A DNA stretch of 64,000 bases from Evansella cellulosilytica DSM 2522 (GTDB lineage: Bacteria; Bacillota; Bacilli; Bacillales; Salisediminibacteriaceae), in NCBI RefSeq assembly GCF_000177235.2, contig NC_014829.1:2418001-2482000 (forward strand), written 5' to 3'. This document shows positions 34,822 through 44,179 of this stretch, piece after piece. A model generated the notes under the pieces. That model was not told where the DNA came from. It made no database searches and was given only the letters and a program-made list of their open reading frames with translations. Made by a program: the position numbers and the translations under genes. Each line of letters starts with the position of its first letter. Position 1 is the first letter of the stretch.

Positions 34822-35960
34822 TGTATCCCCCCCTCCTCTACTTGAAGATAATTTGTGTTTGGAACGAACATTTTAATTGTTGTTCCTTTATTTTTTTCTG
34901 ATAAGATACTTAAATTCCCGTTTATGAACTCTAACCGTTCCCTCATTCCTTGTAAGCCACTACCTCTAGATTTACGTTGTTTATCCCCAATTCCTTTCCC
35001 ATCATCCTTCACTTCAACGATTAGATCGGTTTTAGTCGGTGTTATGGAAAGTTCACACGTATTAGCATCACTATGTTTAATGACGTTTGTAATCGCTTCT
35101 TTTAAGCACATACTAACGACATTTTCTGCTATTAACGATGTGTTATTTAATTGGCTAGTTCCATCAAAATGGAACTGAATATTAGCGGCTTTTAGAATTT
35201 CCTTCACTCTCAAAATCTCATCTTCCAATTTTGTCCCACGCATATCAATAACTAATTCCCGAACTTCCTGTAAAGCAATTCTAGCTGTTTGCTGTACATC
35301 TTTAATTTCTCGATGCGCTTGAATGGGGTCTTTGTTAATTAGCTTTGCTGCAAGATCACTTTTTAAGCCGATGAGTGATAGCTTTTGTCCGAGAGTATCG
35401 TGTAAATCTCTAGAGATACGTTGTCTCTCTTCTAATTTTACTAACTCCGCTATCCTTTTGTTCGCATATTCTAACTGTCCTTGCAGAATCTCTTCTTTAT
35501 TTTTGTTATACGTACTAACAGGAAGAAGGATGACGGCAATAATACATAAAAAAACAAATGGCAATTGAATAATAAATTCACTATGTGTGACGAGTCCATA
35601 ATAACTTGTACTAAACGTTGTAATAAGTAAAATAATATAAAGTGTTATAAATGCACTTTTCCTTTTTATGTTTCCGATAAAAAAAGCTAGAAACAAAAAG
35701 AAGTAAATATAACCAAAAAAGATACTCATCGCTGTAGAGATAGCAATTTGAACACTTGCCCCTAAATAAACAAGCCATCCTTTTGAAGCAAAGGACAGCA
35801 CGTAGCAGATAAAATATCCGCTAATCATGAGTATGCCGATAACAATTTGAGGAGTCGAAGAATCTTGAACAATAAAATAGAAGGGTAGAATATAAAACAC
35901 TATCCAAACATATGGACTTAAACCTGTGTTTTTACGAAACTTCCCTGCCCATTTTTTCAA
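34818..35960 (-). CDS. desK: Membrane thermosensor histidine kinase DesK
   Basis: A 380-residue HisKA_3 kinase. Four or five hydrophobic helices occupy residues 15-148, followed by a coiled linker (NKRIAELVKLEERQRISRDLHDTLGQ) with the phosphorylated His187, and an HATPase domain (AITNVIKHSDANTCEL; VKDDGKGIG; GLQGMRERLEFINGNLSI). The N-terminus PYVWIVFYILPFYFI matches B. subtilis DesK. Start is TTG 35960 with GAGGAGA upstream. It lies 38 bases after the desaturase gene. Confidence 0.93.
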   Translation of the reverse strand: MKKWAGKFRKNTGLSPYVWIVFYILPFYFIVQDSSTPQIVIGILMISGYFICYVLSFASKGWLVYLGASVQIAISTAMSIFFGYIYFFLFLAFFIGNIKRKSAFITLYIILLITTFSTSYYGLVTHSEFIIQLPFVFLCIIAVILLPVSTYNKNKEEILQGQLEYANKRIAELVKLEERQRISRDLHDTLGQKLSLIGLKSDLAAKLINKDPIQAHREIKDVQQTARIALQEVRELVIDMRGTKLEDEILRVKEILKAANIQFHFDGTSQLNNTSLIAENVVSMCLKEAITNVIKHSDANTCELSITPTKTDLIVEVKDDGKGIGDKQRKSRGSGLQGMRERLEFINGNLSILSEKNKGTTIKMFVPNTNYLQVEEGGIQ

Positions 35961-35998
35961 GACAATCTCCTCCTCTCCTATTTCCTCTATTATCTCAT

Positions 35999-37063
35999 TT
36001 AATTAACCTTTTTTAAACGCTCAATTTCGGTATTTTTTAATTTGATCACATTTGTTTTTTCTAATCTTTTTATATATTGTTTTAATTGTTTAAAGCTAAT
36101 GAACGATTTCGCTTCTTCATCCCAAAGACGATAACTCAATGATTTGAAGCTTTCTTTTATTGTAATAGTTGTAGCCTTTTGCAAAGGTGGTGTTGCATGA
36201 TGCGCTTTCTCCAAGTTGTAGTTAGGAACTCTTGGACTTAAATGATGAACATGATGATAACCTATGTTACCAGTAATCCACTGTAAGATTTTAGGTAGTT
36301 TATAAAAAGAGCTTCCCTCTACAGCTGCCTTCACATAGCTCCATTCATGATCATTTTCAAAATATGTTTCCTCAAATTGATGCTGTACATAAAATAACCA
36401 AATACCTAGCATGCCTGAAATTAGTAAAATTGGTCCTTGAATGAGTAGGAATGCCTGCCAACCAATAAGTGCAATTAGTCCAGCATAGAGTGCAATAATG
36501 GACAAATTAGTAATATACGTATTCATTCTTTCTTTTAATTTAGCTTTTCTCGCATTAAATCGATAATCTATTAAGAAAACTGCAATTGGACCGACCACTA
36601 GCATGACGAAAGGATTTCGATATACTCTGTAAGCGATTTTCTTCCAAATAGGAGCAGCTAAATACTCCTCTACTGTTAAAATCCACATATCGCCAATGCC
36701 GCGCTTATCGAGGTTACCGCTCGATGCATGGTGTGTATTATGACTATTTTTCCATTGTTCATAAGGAACAAGTGTCAAAATTCCAGTAATAGTACCTAAG
36801 ATAGCATTCGCTTTTCTATTGTTAAAAAACGATTGGTGACAGCAATCATGACAAATTATAAATGTTCGTACTACAAATCCAGCAGTAACTATTAATATTG
36901 GAATTGTTAGAAAGTATGATACGGATAGGCTCAAATAAGCTACGTACCATAGTAAAAATAGTGGTAATAATGTATTAATCGTCTGAATGATGCTTGCTCT
37001 AGTATTAGTCTTAGCATATGGTGCGACGTCTTTTTTTAACTTCGCAATGTTATCTCTACTCAT
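35999..37063 (-). CDS. des: Membrane fatty acid desaturase Des
   Basis: A 354-residue acyl-lipid desaturase with the three histidine boxes: HDCCHQSF, HNTHHASS and HHVHH. Hydrophobic segments surround them (about 30-75, 180-225). In B. subtilis the enzyme introduces a Delta5 double bond into membrane phospholipids to restore fluidity. It is first in des-desK-desR. TTAGGAGG precedes the ATG, and a perfect palindrome about 100 bases upstream is a likely DesR site. Confidence 0.93.
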   Translation of the reverse strand: MSRDNIAKLKKDVAPYAKTNTRASIIQTINTLLPLFLLWYVAYLSLSVSYFLTIPILIVTAGFVVRTFIICHDCCHQSFFNNRKANAILGTITGILTLVPYEQWKNSHNTHHASSGNLDKRGIGDMWILTVEEYLAAPIWKKIAYRVYRNPFVMLVVGPIAVFLIDYRFNARKAKLKERMNTYITNLSIIALYAGLIALIGWQAFLLIQGPILLISGMLGIWLFYVQHQFEETYFENDHEWSYVKAAVEGSSFYKLPKILQWITGNIGYHHVHHLSPRVPNYNLEKAHHATPPLQKATTITIKESFKSLSYRLWDEEAKSFISFKQLKQYIKRLEKTNVIKLKNTEIERLKKVN

Positions 37064-37163
37064 AGTTTCCTCCTAATAATCAAAACTTTACATCAATAAC
37101 TGAATAACTACAGTATAGATAACATTAACACGTTGTTTAAGTAACAAACGTCAGTGAGAGAAC

Positions 37164-37177
37164 ATGACAAATGTCAT
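37164..37177. promoter_or_regulatory. Putative DesR operator upstream of des
   Basis: Perfect palindrome ATGACAAATGTCAT. On the minus strand it lies about 45 bases upstream of a possible -10 TATACT (37112-37117) with a weak -35, as expected for a promoter that needs an activator. Assignment to DesR is by context. Confidence 0.6.
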
Positions 37178-37324
37178 ATGGTAAAATAATGTAAGGGGGA
37201 AGTAATAATTTGCTACTTTTTTCAATCGAGCGCTCCATACCTGAATGAAGATTCATCATCTTATCTACCTTCATGAGGGGATCTGTCTTCGAAAATGAAC
37301 TATAAATCATGTTTTATCTCGCTT

Positions 37325-37540
37325 CAGCGGCTCGGGTTCTTTTTTTCGGGCAGCATAGGCTTTGTATGATGACCTTTAGCAGCTCGGGTTTGTTTTGTCG
37401 GGTAGCATAGACTTTGTATGATGACCTTCAGCAGCTCGGGTTTGTTTTGTCGGGTAGCATAGGCTCCGTATGATGACCTTCAGCGGTTCGGGTTCTTTTT
37501 TCGGGTAGCATAGACTTTGTATGATGACCTTCAGCGGCTT
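37325..37540. repeat. 52-bp tandem repeat (four copies plus partial)
   Basis: The unit CAGCGGCTCGGG ... TCGGGTAGCATAG ... TTTGTATGATGACCTT recurs with starts at 37325, 37377, 37429, 37481 and a final partial copy at about 37532, giving a period of 52. Copies differ at a few positions (TTCTTTTTTT versus TTGTTTTG; GCGG versus GCAG). The period is not a multiple of three, so it is not a coding repeat. CATGTTTTATCT flanks the array on both sides (37310 and 37570). Confidence 0.92.
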
Positions 37541-37679
37541 ATGCCTTTTGCGAATGGACTTTAAAACATGTTTTATCTACTTTGATTAAAGCGATGCTTT
37601 TAATACTTATATTACAAAGTCATTTTCTCACAACAGTGGCAACATTATCACTCCCCATTCCCGTTCCCAAAACAAAAAA

Positions 37680-37718
37680 GGTGAATCAAAAGGTAAAAAA
37701 TCTACCTTTTGATTCACC
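37680..37718. terminator. Dispersed palindromic terminator (end of sugar-isomerase operon)
   Basis: GGTGAATCAAAAGGTA / TACCTTTTGATTCACC, perfect 16-base arms. On the minus strand it lies just after the isomerase stop at 37733, with an A/T-rich flank (CTTTTTTG). Confidence 0.9.
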
Positions 37719-37732
37719 CTCTTGCGTATTAA

Positions 37733-38701
37733 TTATGCCCACCACATTTCGCCAGCAGCTTCACGGATTAATACATCATTTAAATTTTTCACTGCTCGTG
37801 CAAATCCTTCGTCAACAGACATAAGCGGATCCTCGTGTTCAATACTAACTACATAGTCGTAATTATATGTTCTTAAAGCACTAATCATATCAGACCATTC
37901 TTGAATGCTATGACCACAGCCTACACTTCGGAACGACCATGCGCGTGTTTGAACATTTCCGTATGGTTGCATATCCACTAATCCATACATATTGACATTA
38001 TCTTGGTCAATGTAAGTATCTTTTGCATGGAAGTGATGAATAGCCCCAGCTTTTCCTAAAATTTTAATAGCAGCTACTGGATCAATTCCTTGCCACCACA
38101 TATGACTCGGATCAAGGTTAGCACCTATTGCATCGTTAGTTGCCTCACGAAGCTTTAACATCGTATACGGTGTATGAACTAGGAAACCTCCGTGTAATTC
38201 TAGTCCTATTTTTACATTATGTTGCTCTGCTAATTCGCCAATTTCCTTCCAGTACGGAATAAGTTTATTCTCCCATTGCCATTCGAGAATATCACTATAT
38301 TCTGGAGGCCATGGTGCTACTGGCCAGTTAGGTTGTTTTGCATCATCGCTATCACCTGCGGTACCAGAAAAAGCGTTAACTACTGGTACATTTAAAAGTG
38401 ATGCAAGTTTTATTGTTTTACGAAGCGCTGTGTCGGATTCCTCAGCAAATGCTTTGTCTGGTGTGATTGGGTTTCCGTGACAACTAAATGCACTAATTGT
38501 TAAACCTCGAGAGGTAACAGCTTCTAAATATTCTGTTCGTTTTTCCTCAGATTCTAAAAGTTCATCAATTGGACAGTGATTGTTACCAGGATATCCCCCC
38601 GTACCAATTTCGACTGCATCTAGACCTGATGCTTTCACATGGTCTAGCATTTCCTCAAATGATTTTTCAGCAAAAAGAACAGTAAATACACCTAATTTCA
38701 T
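37733..38701 (-). CDS. Sugar phosphate isomerase/epimerase-family TIM barrel
   Basis: A 322-residue xylose-isomerase-like TIM barrel (IolE/IolH/YcjR-like). Metal-site segments are ISAFSCHGNP, KIGLELHGGFLVH, GANLDPSHMWWQG and IHHFHAKDTY, with the last acid in SIEHEDP. It is the last gene of a four-gene operon with two Gfo/Idh/MocA oxidoreductases and a second isomerase. The AGGAGGGG site precedes the ATG. The cluster suggests conversion of a sugar or sugar derivative through a keto intermediate; substrate unknown. Confidence 0.87.
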   Translation of the reverse strand: MKLGVFTVLFAEKSFEEMLDHVKASGLDAVEIGTGGYPGNNHCPIDELLESEEKRTEYLEAVTSRGLTISAFSCHGNPITPDKAFAEESDTALRKTIKLASLLNVPVVNAFSGTAGDSDDAKQPNWPVAPWPPEYSDILEWQWENKLIPYWKEIGELAEQHNVKIGLELHGGFLVHTPYTMLKLREATNDAIGANLDPSHMWWQGIDPVAAIKILGKAGAIHHFHAKDTYIDQDNVNMYGLVDMQPYGNVQTRAWSFRSVGCGHSIQEWSDMISALRTYNYDYVVSIEHEDPLMSVDEGFARAVKNLNDVLIREAAGEMWWA

Positions 38702-38715
38702 TTAATAGTCCCCTC

Positions 38716-39741
38716 CTACTTTAATGAGATAATTTGTTTCGTTTCTTGAGACTTAATTGCACCTAAAATAATCTGTAAAGACTTCATACCTTCTTCACCA
38801 TCAATAAGTGGCTGCTTGTTTTCTAAAACACTTTCAACAAAATGATCGATGACATGTGTATTTGTTCTAGCACCATCTTCATTTGACTGGATTTTAGAAA
38901 GCTTGTGCTTAATTACGTGTCCATTCTTATATTCTTCAATTAATGAATGTTCTGGATCATCTTCCAAGCGAAGTGTTCCTTCTTGGCCGTAAATGATAGT
39001 ACCATTATAGCTTCCAGTTACGTAAGCCCAGCTAGCAGCTAGTGTACCAATAACGCCATTTTCTGTTCTTAATACACAAACAGCATTATCGTCAACATCT
39101 GTATTTTCTTTTGCGTTTGTTTCAATAAATGAACCAACTTCACTAAAGTCTCCAAGTAAATAACGCATTAGGTCGGCTTTGTGTACACCTAAGTCACCCA
39201 TAGCTCCCATATATGCTTCTTCTTTTTTAAAGAACCAGCTGCTAGCACCGTCGATACTCCAATCTTCAGGTCCAGGATGTCCAAAAGTTGTTTTAAAGCT
39301 AAAAATCTTACCCAACTTTCCACTATCAATAATTTCTTTTGCTTTTCTGTGTGAATCAACGAAGCGTTGGTTATGTGCGATCATAAGCTTTTTGTCATTT
39401 TTCTTTGCTGCAGCAATCATCTCGTCCGCTTCTTCTTGTGAAGTTGCCATTGGTTTTTCACAAAGGACATGCTTCCCTGCATTTAACGCATCGATAGAAA
39501 CAGGTGCATGTAGATAGTTAGGCAAGCAAACACTAACCGCATCAACTTCAGAAAGCTTTAATACTTCTTTATAATCTGTATACGCTTTTGTATCATATAA
39601 TTCAGCCATTTTTTCTGCTCGTTCCGAAACGATGTCACATACTGCTACAATTTCTACATTTTTATTATCATGAAATTCCGGAATGTGACGATTTATTGCA
39701 ATACTACCACAACCGATAATTGATACTTTTAATTTACTCAT
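38716..39741 (-). CDS. Gfo/Idh/MocA-family oxidoreductase
   Basis: A 341-residue NAD(P)-dependent sugar dehydrogenase. The Rossmann start is VSIIGCGSIAINRHIPEF, the conserved catalytic stretch is HVLCEKPMATS, and the substrate motif GDLGVHKADLMRYL contains the family histidine. I start at ATG 39741 (MSKLKVSIIG), which has GGGGGA upstream; the same frame continues 34 codons further but would overlap the upstream gene and lacks a ribosome site. It probably oxidises or reduces a sugar ring hydroxyl. Confidence 0.9.
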   Translation of the reverse strand: MSKLKVSIIGCGSIAINRHIPEFHDNKNVEIVAVCDIVSERAEKMAELYDTKAYTDYKEVLKLSEVDAVSVCLPNYLHAPVSIDALNAGKHVLCEKPMATSQEEADEMIAAAKKNDKKLMIAHNQRFVDSHRKAKEIIDSGKLGKIFSFKTTFGHPGPEDWSIDGASSWFFKKEEAYMGAMGDLGVHKADLMRYLLGDFSEVGSFIETNAKENTDVDDNAVCVLRTENGVIGTLAASWAYVTGSYNGTIIYGQEGTLRLEDDPEHSLIEEYKNGHVIKHKLSKIQSNEDGARTNTHVIDHFVESVLENKQPLIDGEEGMKSLQIILGAIKSQETKQIISLK

Positions 39742-39766
39742 TATTAATTGTCCCCCTATAGTTTTG

Positions 39767-40834
39767 TTAAAGTAATGTTGGCTTTTTACAGCTGCTTTCC
39801 ATTTTGTAATGTTTATTTGAGTTTGATGATTCATGAATACCATGCATTACCTCAAGAACGTGCAATGCCAAATCCCCACTTGCCCTTGGGGTATACCCTT
39901 CGATAATTGCCCTTGCCGTATCTTCAAGGCCAATGCCACGTAAATTATCACTAGGATTTCCCTCTGGTTGTATTTCTTCCCACTCTTTATCACCAAGCTT
40001 TTTAATTAAGAGGGGCTGATTAAAATAATTTGGATCAGGTAAACTGATCGTACCTTTTTCACCATAAATTTCGATAAAAGGTGTTCGTGATCCGCATACA
40101 TCAAAGCTCGTTGTTATTGTCGCTGTTGCCCCAATGGAAAAGTCTAGAATACCACTGACATGCGTAGGGATTTCCACTTTTATTTTTTCACCATAACGTG
40201 CTTCACTCGTAATTGTACGTTGTTGAAACGGTGTCAATACAGACCCAGCAATCCGATTAATAGGTCCAAAGATACTAATGAGAGCAGAAATGTAATATGG
40301 TCCCATATCATACATTGGTCCTCCGCCAGATTCATAAAAGAATTGAGGATTTGGATGCCATGATTCTGGTCCATTGGACATCATAAAGGCCGATGCACCG
40401 ATAGGCTCTCCAATGATACCTTGTGAGATATAATTACCTGCAAGCTGTATACTCCCACCTAAAAATGTATCCGGTGCGGAAGCGACTATTAGTTGTTTTT
40501 CCTTCGCTTCTTTCAAAATACGTTTTGCATCCTCTAATTTAACAGCTATTGGCTTTTCTGAATATACGTGTTTATTATTATTGAGTGCCTCTAAAGTCAC
40601 TTTTGCGTGTACATGAGGTATTGTTAAATTCAATATAATATCTATATCATGTGACGCCATCATTTCATCGACAGTATACACATGTTTGATCCCGTACTTT
40701 GTGGCTGCTTCTTTTGCTTTTTCCATGTCAATATCAGCACAAGCAATAATATTAAAAGATGAATAGCGGCTATTGTTTTCTAAATAAATGCCACTTATAT
40801 TACCACAGCCAATAAGTCCGACCTTCAACGTCAT
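39767..40834 (-). CDS. Gfo/Idh/MocA-family oxidoreductase (second)
   Basis: A 355-residue paralogue-type dehydrogenase: VGLIGCGNISGIYLENN, HVYSEKPIAVKLEDAKR, and GGGPMYDMGPYYISALI in place of the usual DxGxH motif, so the last active-site residue differs (Tyr for His). The C-terminal alpha/beta domain is complete. Two such dehydrogenases in one operon suggest sequential or reciprocal redox steps on the same sugar. It lies 25 bases upstream of the other dehydrogenase. Confidence 0.88.
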   Translation of the reverse strand: MTLKVGLIGCGNISGIYLENNSRYSSFNIIACADIDMEKAKEAATKYGIKHVYTVDEMMASHDIDIILNLTIPHVHAKVTLEALNNNKHVYSEKPIAVKLEDAKRILKEAKEKQLIVASAPDTFLGGSIQLAGNYISQGIIGEPIGASAFMMSNGPESWHPNPQFFYESGGGPMYDMGPYYISALISIFGPINRIAGSVLTPFQQRTITSEARYGEKIKVEIPTHVSGILDFSIGATATITTSFDVCGSRTPFIEIYGEKGTISLPDPNYFNQPLLIKKLGDKEWEEIQPEGNPSDNLRGIGLEDTARAIIEGYTPRASGDLALHVLEVMHGIHESSNSNKHYKMESSCKKPTLL

Positions 40835-40850
40835 GTTTACAATCTCCTTT

Positions 40851-41615
40851 TTATGAATACTGAGGAAGTTTATTCTTTAAATAGTTCATACTGATTTCAA
40901 TACTCTCGAAAGGAGTTTTACGAGTTTGGTCTTGCTCAACTATCCACCACTGAACCCCAGCTTCAACCCCGTTGTCTAAAACAGTATCAAGATCCACTCC
41001 ACCAGTACCTAGCTCTGCAAAAAATTGTTCACCATCAGTAGTCATATCCTTGATGTGTACAAGTGGTGTTCTACCCTCATACTTTTTAATCCAGTCAAGC
41101 GGAGTTTCTCCAGCTTTCGTTAACCAGTAAATATCAAACTCAGTAGATACGTTATCTGGATTTGTATCATCAAAGATGGATTCAAGTGCAGTTCTACCAT
41201 CACTTAAGCGCTCTAATTCAAACGCGTGGTTATGATAACAAAGAGTAATACCTTCACGTCTACATACTTCACCAGCTTTGTCTAAAAATGAAATTAATGC
41301 TTTGTAATGCTCTTCTGTTCTTTCATCAGGTAATAAGAATGGACAAACAACATACTTACTTCCAATTATTTTTTGGTCTTCAATAACTTTGTCTAAATTG
41401 TTTTGTAACTCTTCTAACGAAACATGGCTTGAAGCAGCCTTTAAACCTAACTCATCTAATAAGCTTTTCACTTCTTGTGCTGTTAGATCACCAAAACCTG
41501 CAAATTCAACACCGTCGAAACCTAACTCTGCTACTCTTTTTAAAGTACCTGCAAAATCTTTTTGCGCTTCTTCTCGTAAAGTAAACATTTGTAATGCTAC
41601 TGGAATTGTTCTCAT
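40851..41615 (-). CDS. Sugar phosphate isomerase/epimerase-family TIM barrel (first operon gene)
   Basis: A 254-residue TIM barrel: VALQMFTLREEAQKDFAGTL, FDGVEFAGFGDLTAQEV, LCYHNHAFELERL, VSTEFDIYWLTKAG, PLVHIKDMT and ELGTGGVDLDTVL. These are typical of YcjR/ThuA-type sugar isomerases. It heads the four-gene operon; AAAGAGGCG precedes the ATG. A perfect cre site lies 28 bases upstream, so the operon is probably repressed by CcpA. Confidence 0.88.
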   Translation of the reverse strand: MRTIPVALQMFTLREEAQKDFAGTLKRVAELGFDGVEFAGFGDLTAQEVKSLLDELGLKAASSHVSLEELQNNLDKVIEDQKIIGSKYVVCPFLLPDERTEEHYKALISFLDKAGEVCRREGITLCYHNHAFELERLSDGRTALESIFDDTNPDNVSTEFDIYWLTKAGETPLDWIKKYEGRTPLVHIKDMTTDGEQFFAELGTGGVDLDTVLDNGVEAGVQWWIVEQDQTRKTPFESIEISMNYLKNKLPQYS

Positions 41616-41642
41616 AATAAAACGCCTCTTTTCTATTAGTTA

Positions 41643-41658
41643 TTGTAAACGATTACAA
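41643..41658. promoter_or_regulatory. Catabolite-responsive element (cre) before the sugar operon
   Basis: TTGTAAACGATTACAA matches the Bacillus cre consensus WTGNAANCGNWNNCWW at every position and is nearly palindromic. Its place 28 bases from the start codon suggests repression or roadblock by CcpA. A LacI-type operator could look similar, but no LacI gene is nearby. Confidence 0.82.
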
Positions 41659-41861
41659 TATCAGTTGATAATGTAATTTGTTTATATACTTTTTGATTGT
41701 GGCTTCAGATTAGTCAATGACGGAATATGTACATCACTCCTTAATCTTGCTTATCTTTCATCATTTATTCTACTTTATGATAAATTACTTATAATCTTTT
41801 GTATATAAATGATATAATTAAAACATCTACTATTTTACTATTATATAAACAGGAGTTAAAA

Positions 41862-42632
41862 ATGATAAATATTGGACTATGCAGTTATTCTTTTCATGCA
41901 AGAGCATTTTACTCAGAACATAAAACAGGACTTAGTGATTACCTTATTCGATTACAAACGGAAGGGACTTGTGAAATAATTGTAAAAGGAAAACGATATC
42001 ACATTGAAAAAGGTCATCTCTTACTCATAAAGCCTGGAGACCATTATGAAATTTTGGTAAAAGATGGCCAAAATAGTGGCGACTATTTTTTAATGTGTAA
42101 AGGTGATTGGATTGACAGATGGTGGGATCGTTCTGTTAAGCACACTGTCTCTCGTATCGAATTAGATGACAAACTATTAAACATATGGAGACATATTATT
42201 ATAGAACAAAGGCGACCTTCCTCTGAGTTAAATAGTGAGCTTACAAATTACTTAACTCGTGCATTATGTATTTCTATTGAAAGATCAATTAACGAAACTT
42301 CTTCATCGTATACACGACCATATGTAGTGACTAGAATGATGCGTTATATTGAAGAACATGCGTTTACGCCATTCAAAATAAATGATGTCGCTGCTCACGT
42401 TGGACTGAGTGTTTCTAGAGCTGTCCACCTTTTCAAACTTAGTTTAGATAAAACAATGATTGAATATGCGCAGGAAATTAGACTATCAGCAGCGATCGAT
42501 CAAATGAAGTATACGATGTTTACGTTAGATCAAATTGCAGAAAACTGTGGATTTGGTAGTTATCCATACTTTCATAAAGTATTTCGAAAAAAATATGGTA
42601 TTTCTCCTGGAGTTTATCGACGTCAAGAATAA
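41862..42632 (+). CDS. AraC-family transcriptional regulator
   Basis: A 256-residue AraC regulator. An N-terminal cupin-like sensor (YLIRLQTEGTCEIIVKGKRYHIEKG, LLIKPGDHYEI) precedes the paired helix-turn-helix (INDVAAHVGLSVSRAVHLFK; LDQIAENCGFGSYPYFHKVFRKKYGISPGVYR). I start at ATG 41862 because CAGGAG lies just upstream; the frame continues 21 codons further without a ribosome site. It is divergent from the four-gene sugar operon, which it probably activates. Confidence 0.9.
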   Translation: MINIGLCSYSFHARAFYSEHKTGLSDYLIRLQTEGTCEIIVKGKRYHIEKGHLLLIKPGDHYEILVKDGQNSGDYFLMCKGDWIDRWWDRSVKHTVSRIELDDKLLNIWRHIIIEQRRPSSELNSELTNYLTRALCISIERSINETSSSYTRPYVVTRMMRYIEEHAFTPFKINDVAAHVGLSVSRAVHLFKLSLDKTMIEYAQEIRLSAAIDQMKYTMFTLDQIAENCGFGSYPYFHKVFRKKYGISPGVYRRQE

Positions 42633-42685
42633 ATAAGTAAGACAATATAATAATACGTATTATAAAAACAAAAAAGAGGGTTTAT

Positions 42686-44134
42686 ATGAATAAAACGCAA
42701 TTTACCGAATTAGGACTTAGTGATGTAATTAACAAGGCAATTCATGCATTAAATTACTATGAACTCACAGATGTACAAAAAGAAGTCCTTCCTTTATCTT
42801 TAGAAAATAAAGATTTAATTGTTAAATCTCCAACCGGTTCAGGGAAAACAGCGGCCTTTGCTATCCCAATTTGTGAACAAGTTACATGGGATGAAAATAG
42901 TCCTCAAGCATTAGTACTAACCCCCACTAGAGAACTCGCAGCGCAAGTAAAAGAGGAGTTTATGAATATTGGGAGATTGAAGAGAATTAAAGCACTGGCT
43001 ATTTATGGTAAACAACCATTTGATCGCCAAAAATTAGAACTAAAACAAAAAACTCACGTTGTTGTTGGTACTCCTGGAAGATTATTAGATCATTTACAAA
43101 AAGGGACATTAAAAATGAATAAAATAAAGTATCTTGTTATTGATGAAGCTGATGAAATGTTTAACAGAGGTTTCTTTGATCAAGTTGATTCAATTCTAAA
43201 ACACTTAGCCAACTACGATAAAGTTACTTCCATTTATTCTGCAACCATTTCAGAGGCTGTGGAACATATATCAACTAGATTTATGATAAATCCAATTAAA
43301 ATTAACATAGAACGTAAACAAATAAACGCTCACCCTATATCGCAAAGTTATGTACTCGTTAATAAAAATGCTAAGTTTAGCGCTATTCAAGATGTGACTA
43401 TTGTCGAAAACCCAGATAGTTGTATCGTTTTTTGTGAAACACAAGTGAATGTAGATAAGCTATACAAACAGTTAAGAGATGCAAACTATTCTTGCGGAAA
43501 AATACACGGAGGCTTACCGCAGAAGGAGCGTTTTTCTGTAATGAATGAATTTAAAGAAGGGAAATTTAGGTATTTAGTAACGACCAACTTGGCCGCAAGA
43601 GGAATAGATATAGAATCGATATCTCTCGTTATTAATTATGACATGCCATTAGATAAAGAAGTATATGTTCATAGAACTGGTAGAACAGGCCGTGCTGGAA
43701 ATAAAGGAAAAGCGATCACCTTTATCACTCCTGATGAGAGAATTTTATTTCGAGAAATTGAAGATTATATTGGTTATGCCATTCCTCCAATGAATATACC
43801 GTCCGAACGAGAAGTAGAAAGGCTAAAACCTGCTTTTGAGGATAAGATGAGGAACAGACCATTAACAAAGAGAAATAAAGCTAGTCAACTGAATACGAAT
43901 ATTATGCAGCTTTATTTTAATGGTGGTAAGAAAAAGAAGCTTAGAGCTGCCGATTTTGTTGGCACCATTACTAGTATTCCTACAATCACATCTGATGACA
44001 TTGGCGTCATTACTATTCAAGAGAGAGAAACATATGTTGATATCTTAAATAATAAGGGCCCCATTGTTTTACAAGAAATGAAACAAAGAACAATTAAAGG
44101 TAAAACATTAAAGGTTCATCCAGCAAAAAAATAG
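42686..44134 (+). CDS. dbpA: DEAD-box RNA helicase DbpA/YxiN
   Basis: A 482-residue DEAD-box helicase: Q motif LTDVQKEVLPL, motif I SPTGSGKT, Ia PTRELA, II VIDEADEM, III SAT, V TTNLAARGIDI and VI HRTGRTGRAG. A C-terminal RNA-binding domain (about 405-480) fits DbpA/YxiN, which binds hairpin 92 of 23S rRNA during large-subunit assembly. Two features set it apart: the motif II extension EMFNRGFFDQ and the KKKKLRAADFVGTI start of the tail, both seen in YxiN. AGAGGG precedes the ATG. Confidence 0.92.
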   Translation: MNKTQFTELGLSDVINKAIHALNYYELTDVQKEVLPLSLENKDLIVKSPTGSGKTAAFAIPICEQVTWDENSPQALVLTPTRELAAQVKEEFMNIGRLKRIKALAIYGKQPFDRQKLELKQKTHVVVGTPGRLLDHLQKGTLKMNKIKYLVIDEADEMFNRGFFDQVDSILKHLANYDKVTSIYSATISEAVEHISTRFMINPIKINIERKQINAHPISQSYVLVNKNAKFSAIQDVTIVENPDSCIVFCETQVNVDKLYKQLRDANYSCGKIHGGLPQKERFSVMNEFKEGKFRYLVTTNLAARGIDIESISLVINYDMPLDKEVYVHRTGRTGRAGNKGKAITFITPDERILFREIEDYIGYAIPPMNIPSEREVERLKPAFEDKMRNRPLTKRNKASQLNTNIMQLYFNGGKKKKLRAADFVGTITSIPTITSDDIGVITIQERETYVDILNNKGPIVLQEMKQRTIKGKTLKVHPAKK

Positions 44135-44179
44135 TTAGCTTATAAGCAAGGTGAAAAAAATAAATAGTTACAAATAAGG

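Noticed and set aside
37325-37540. CRISPR array
   Set aside because: The 52-bp units follow each other directly with no unique spacers, and no cas genes are present.
37582-37824. Plus-strand frame of 80 codons
   Set aside because: It crosses a terminator palindrome and the end of the isomerase gene on the other strand.
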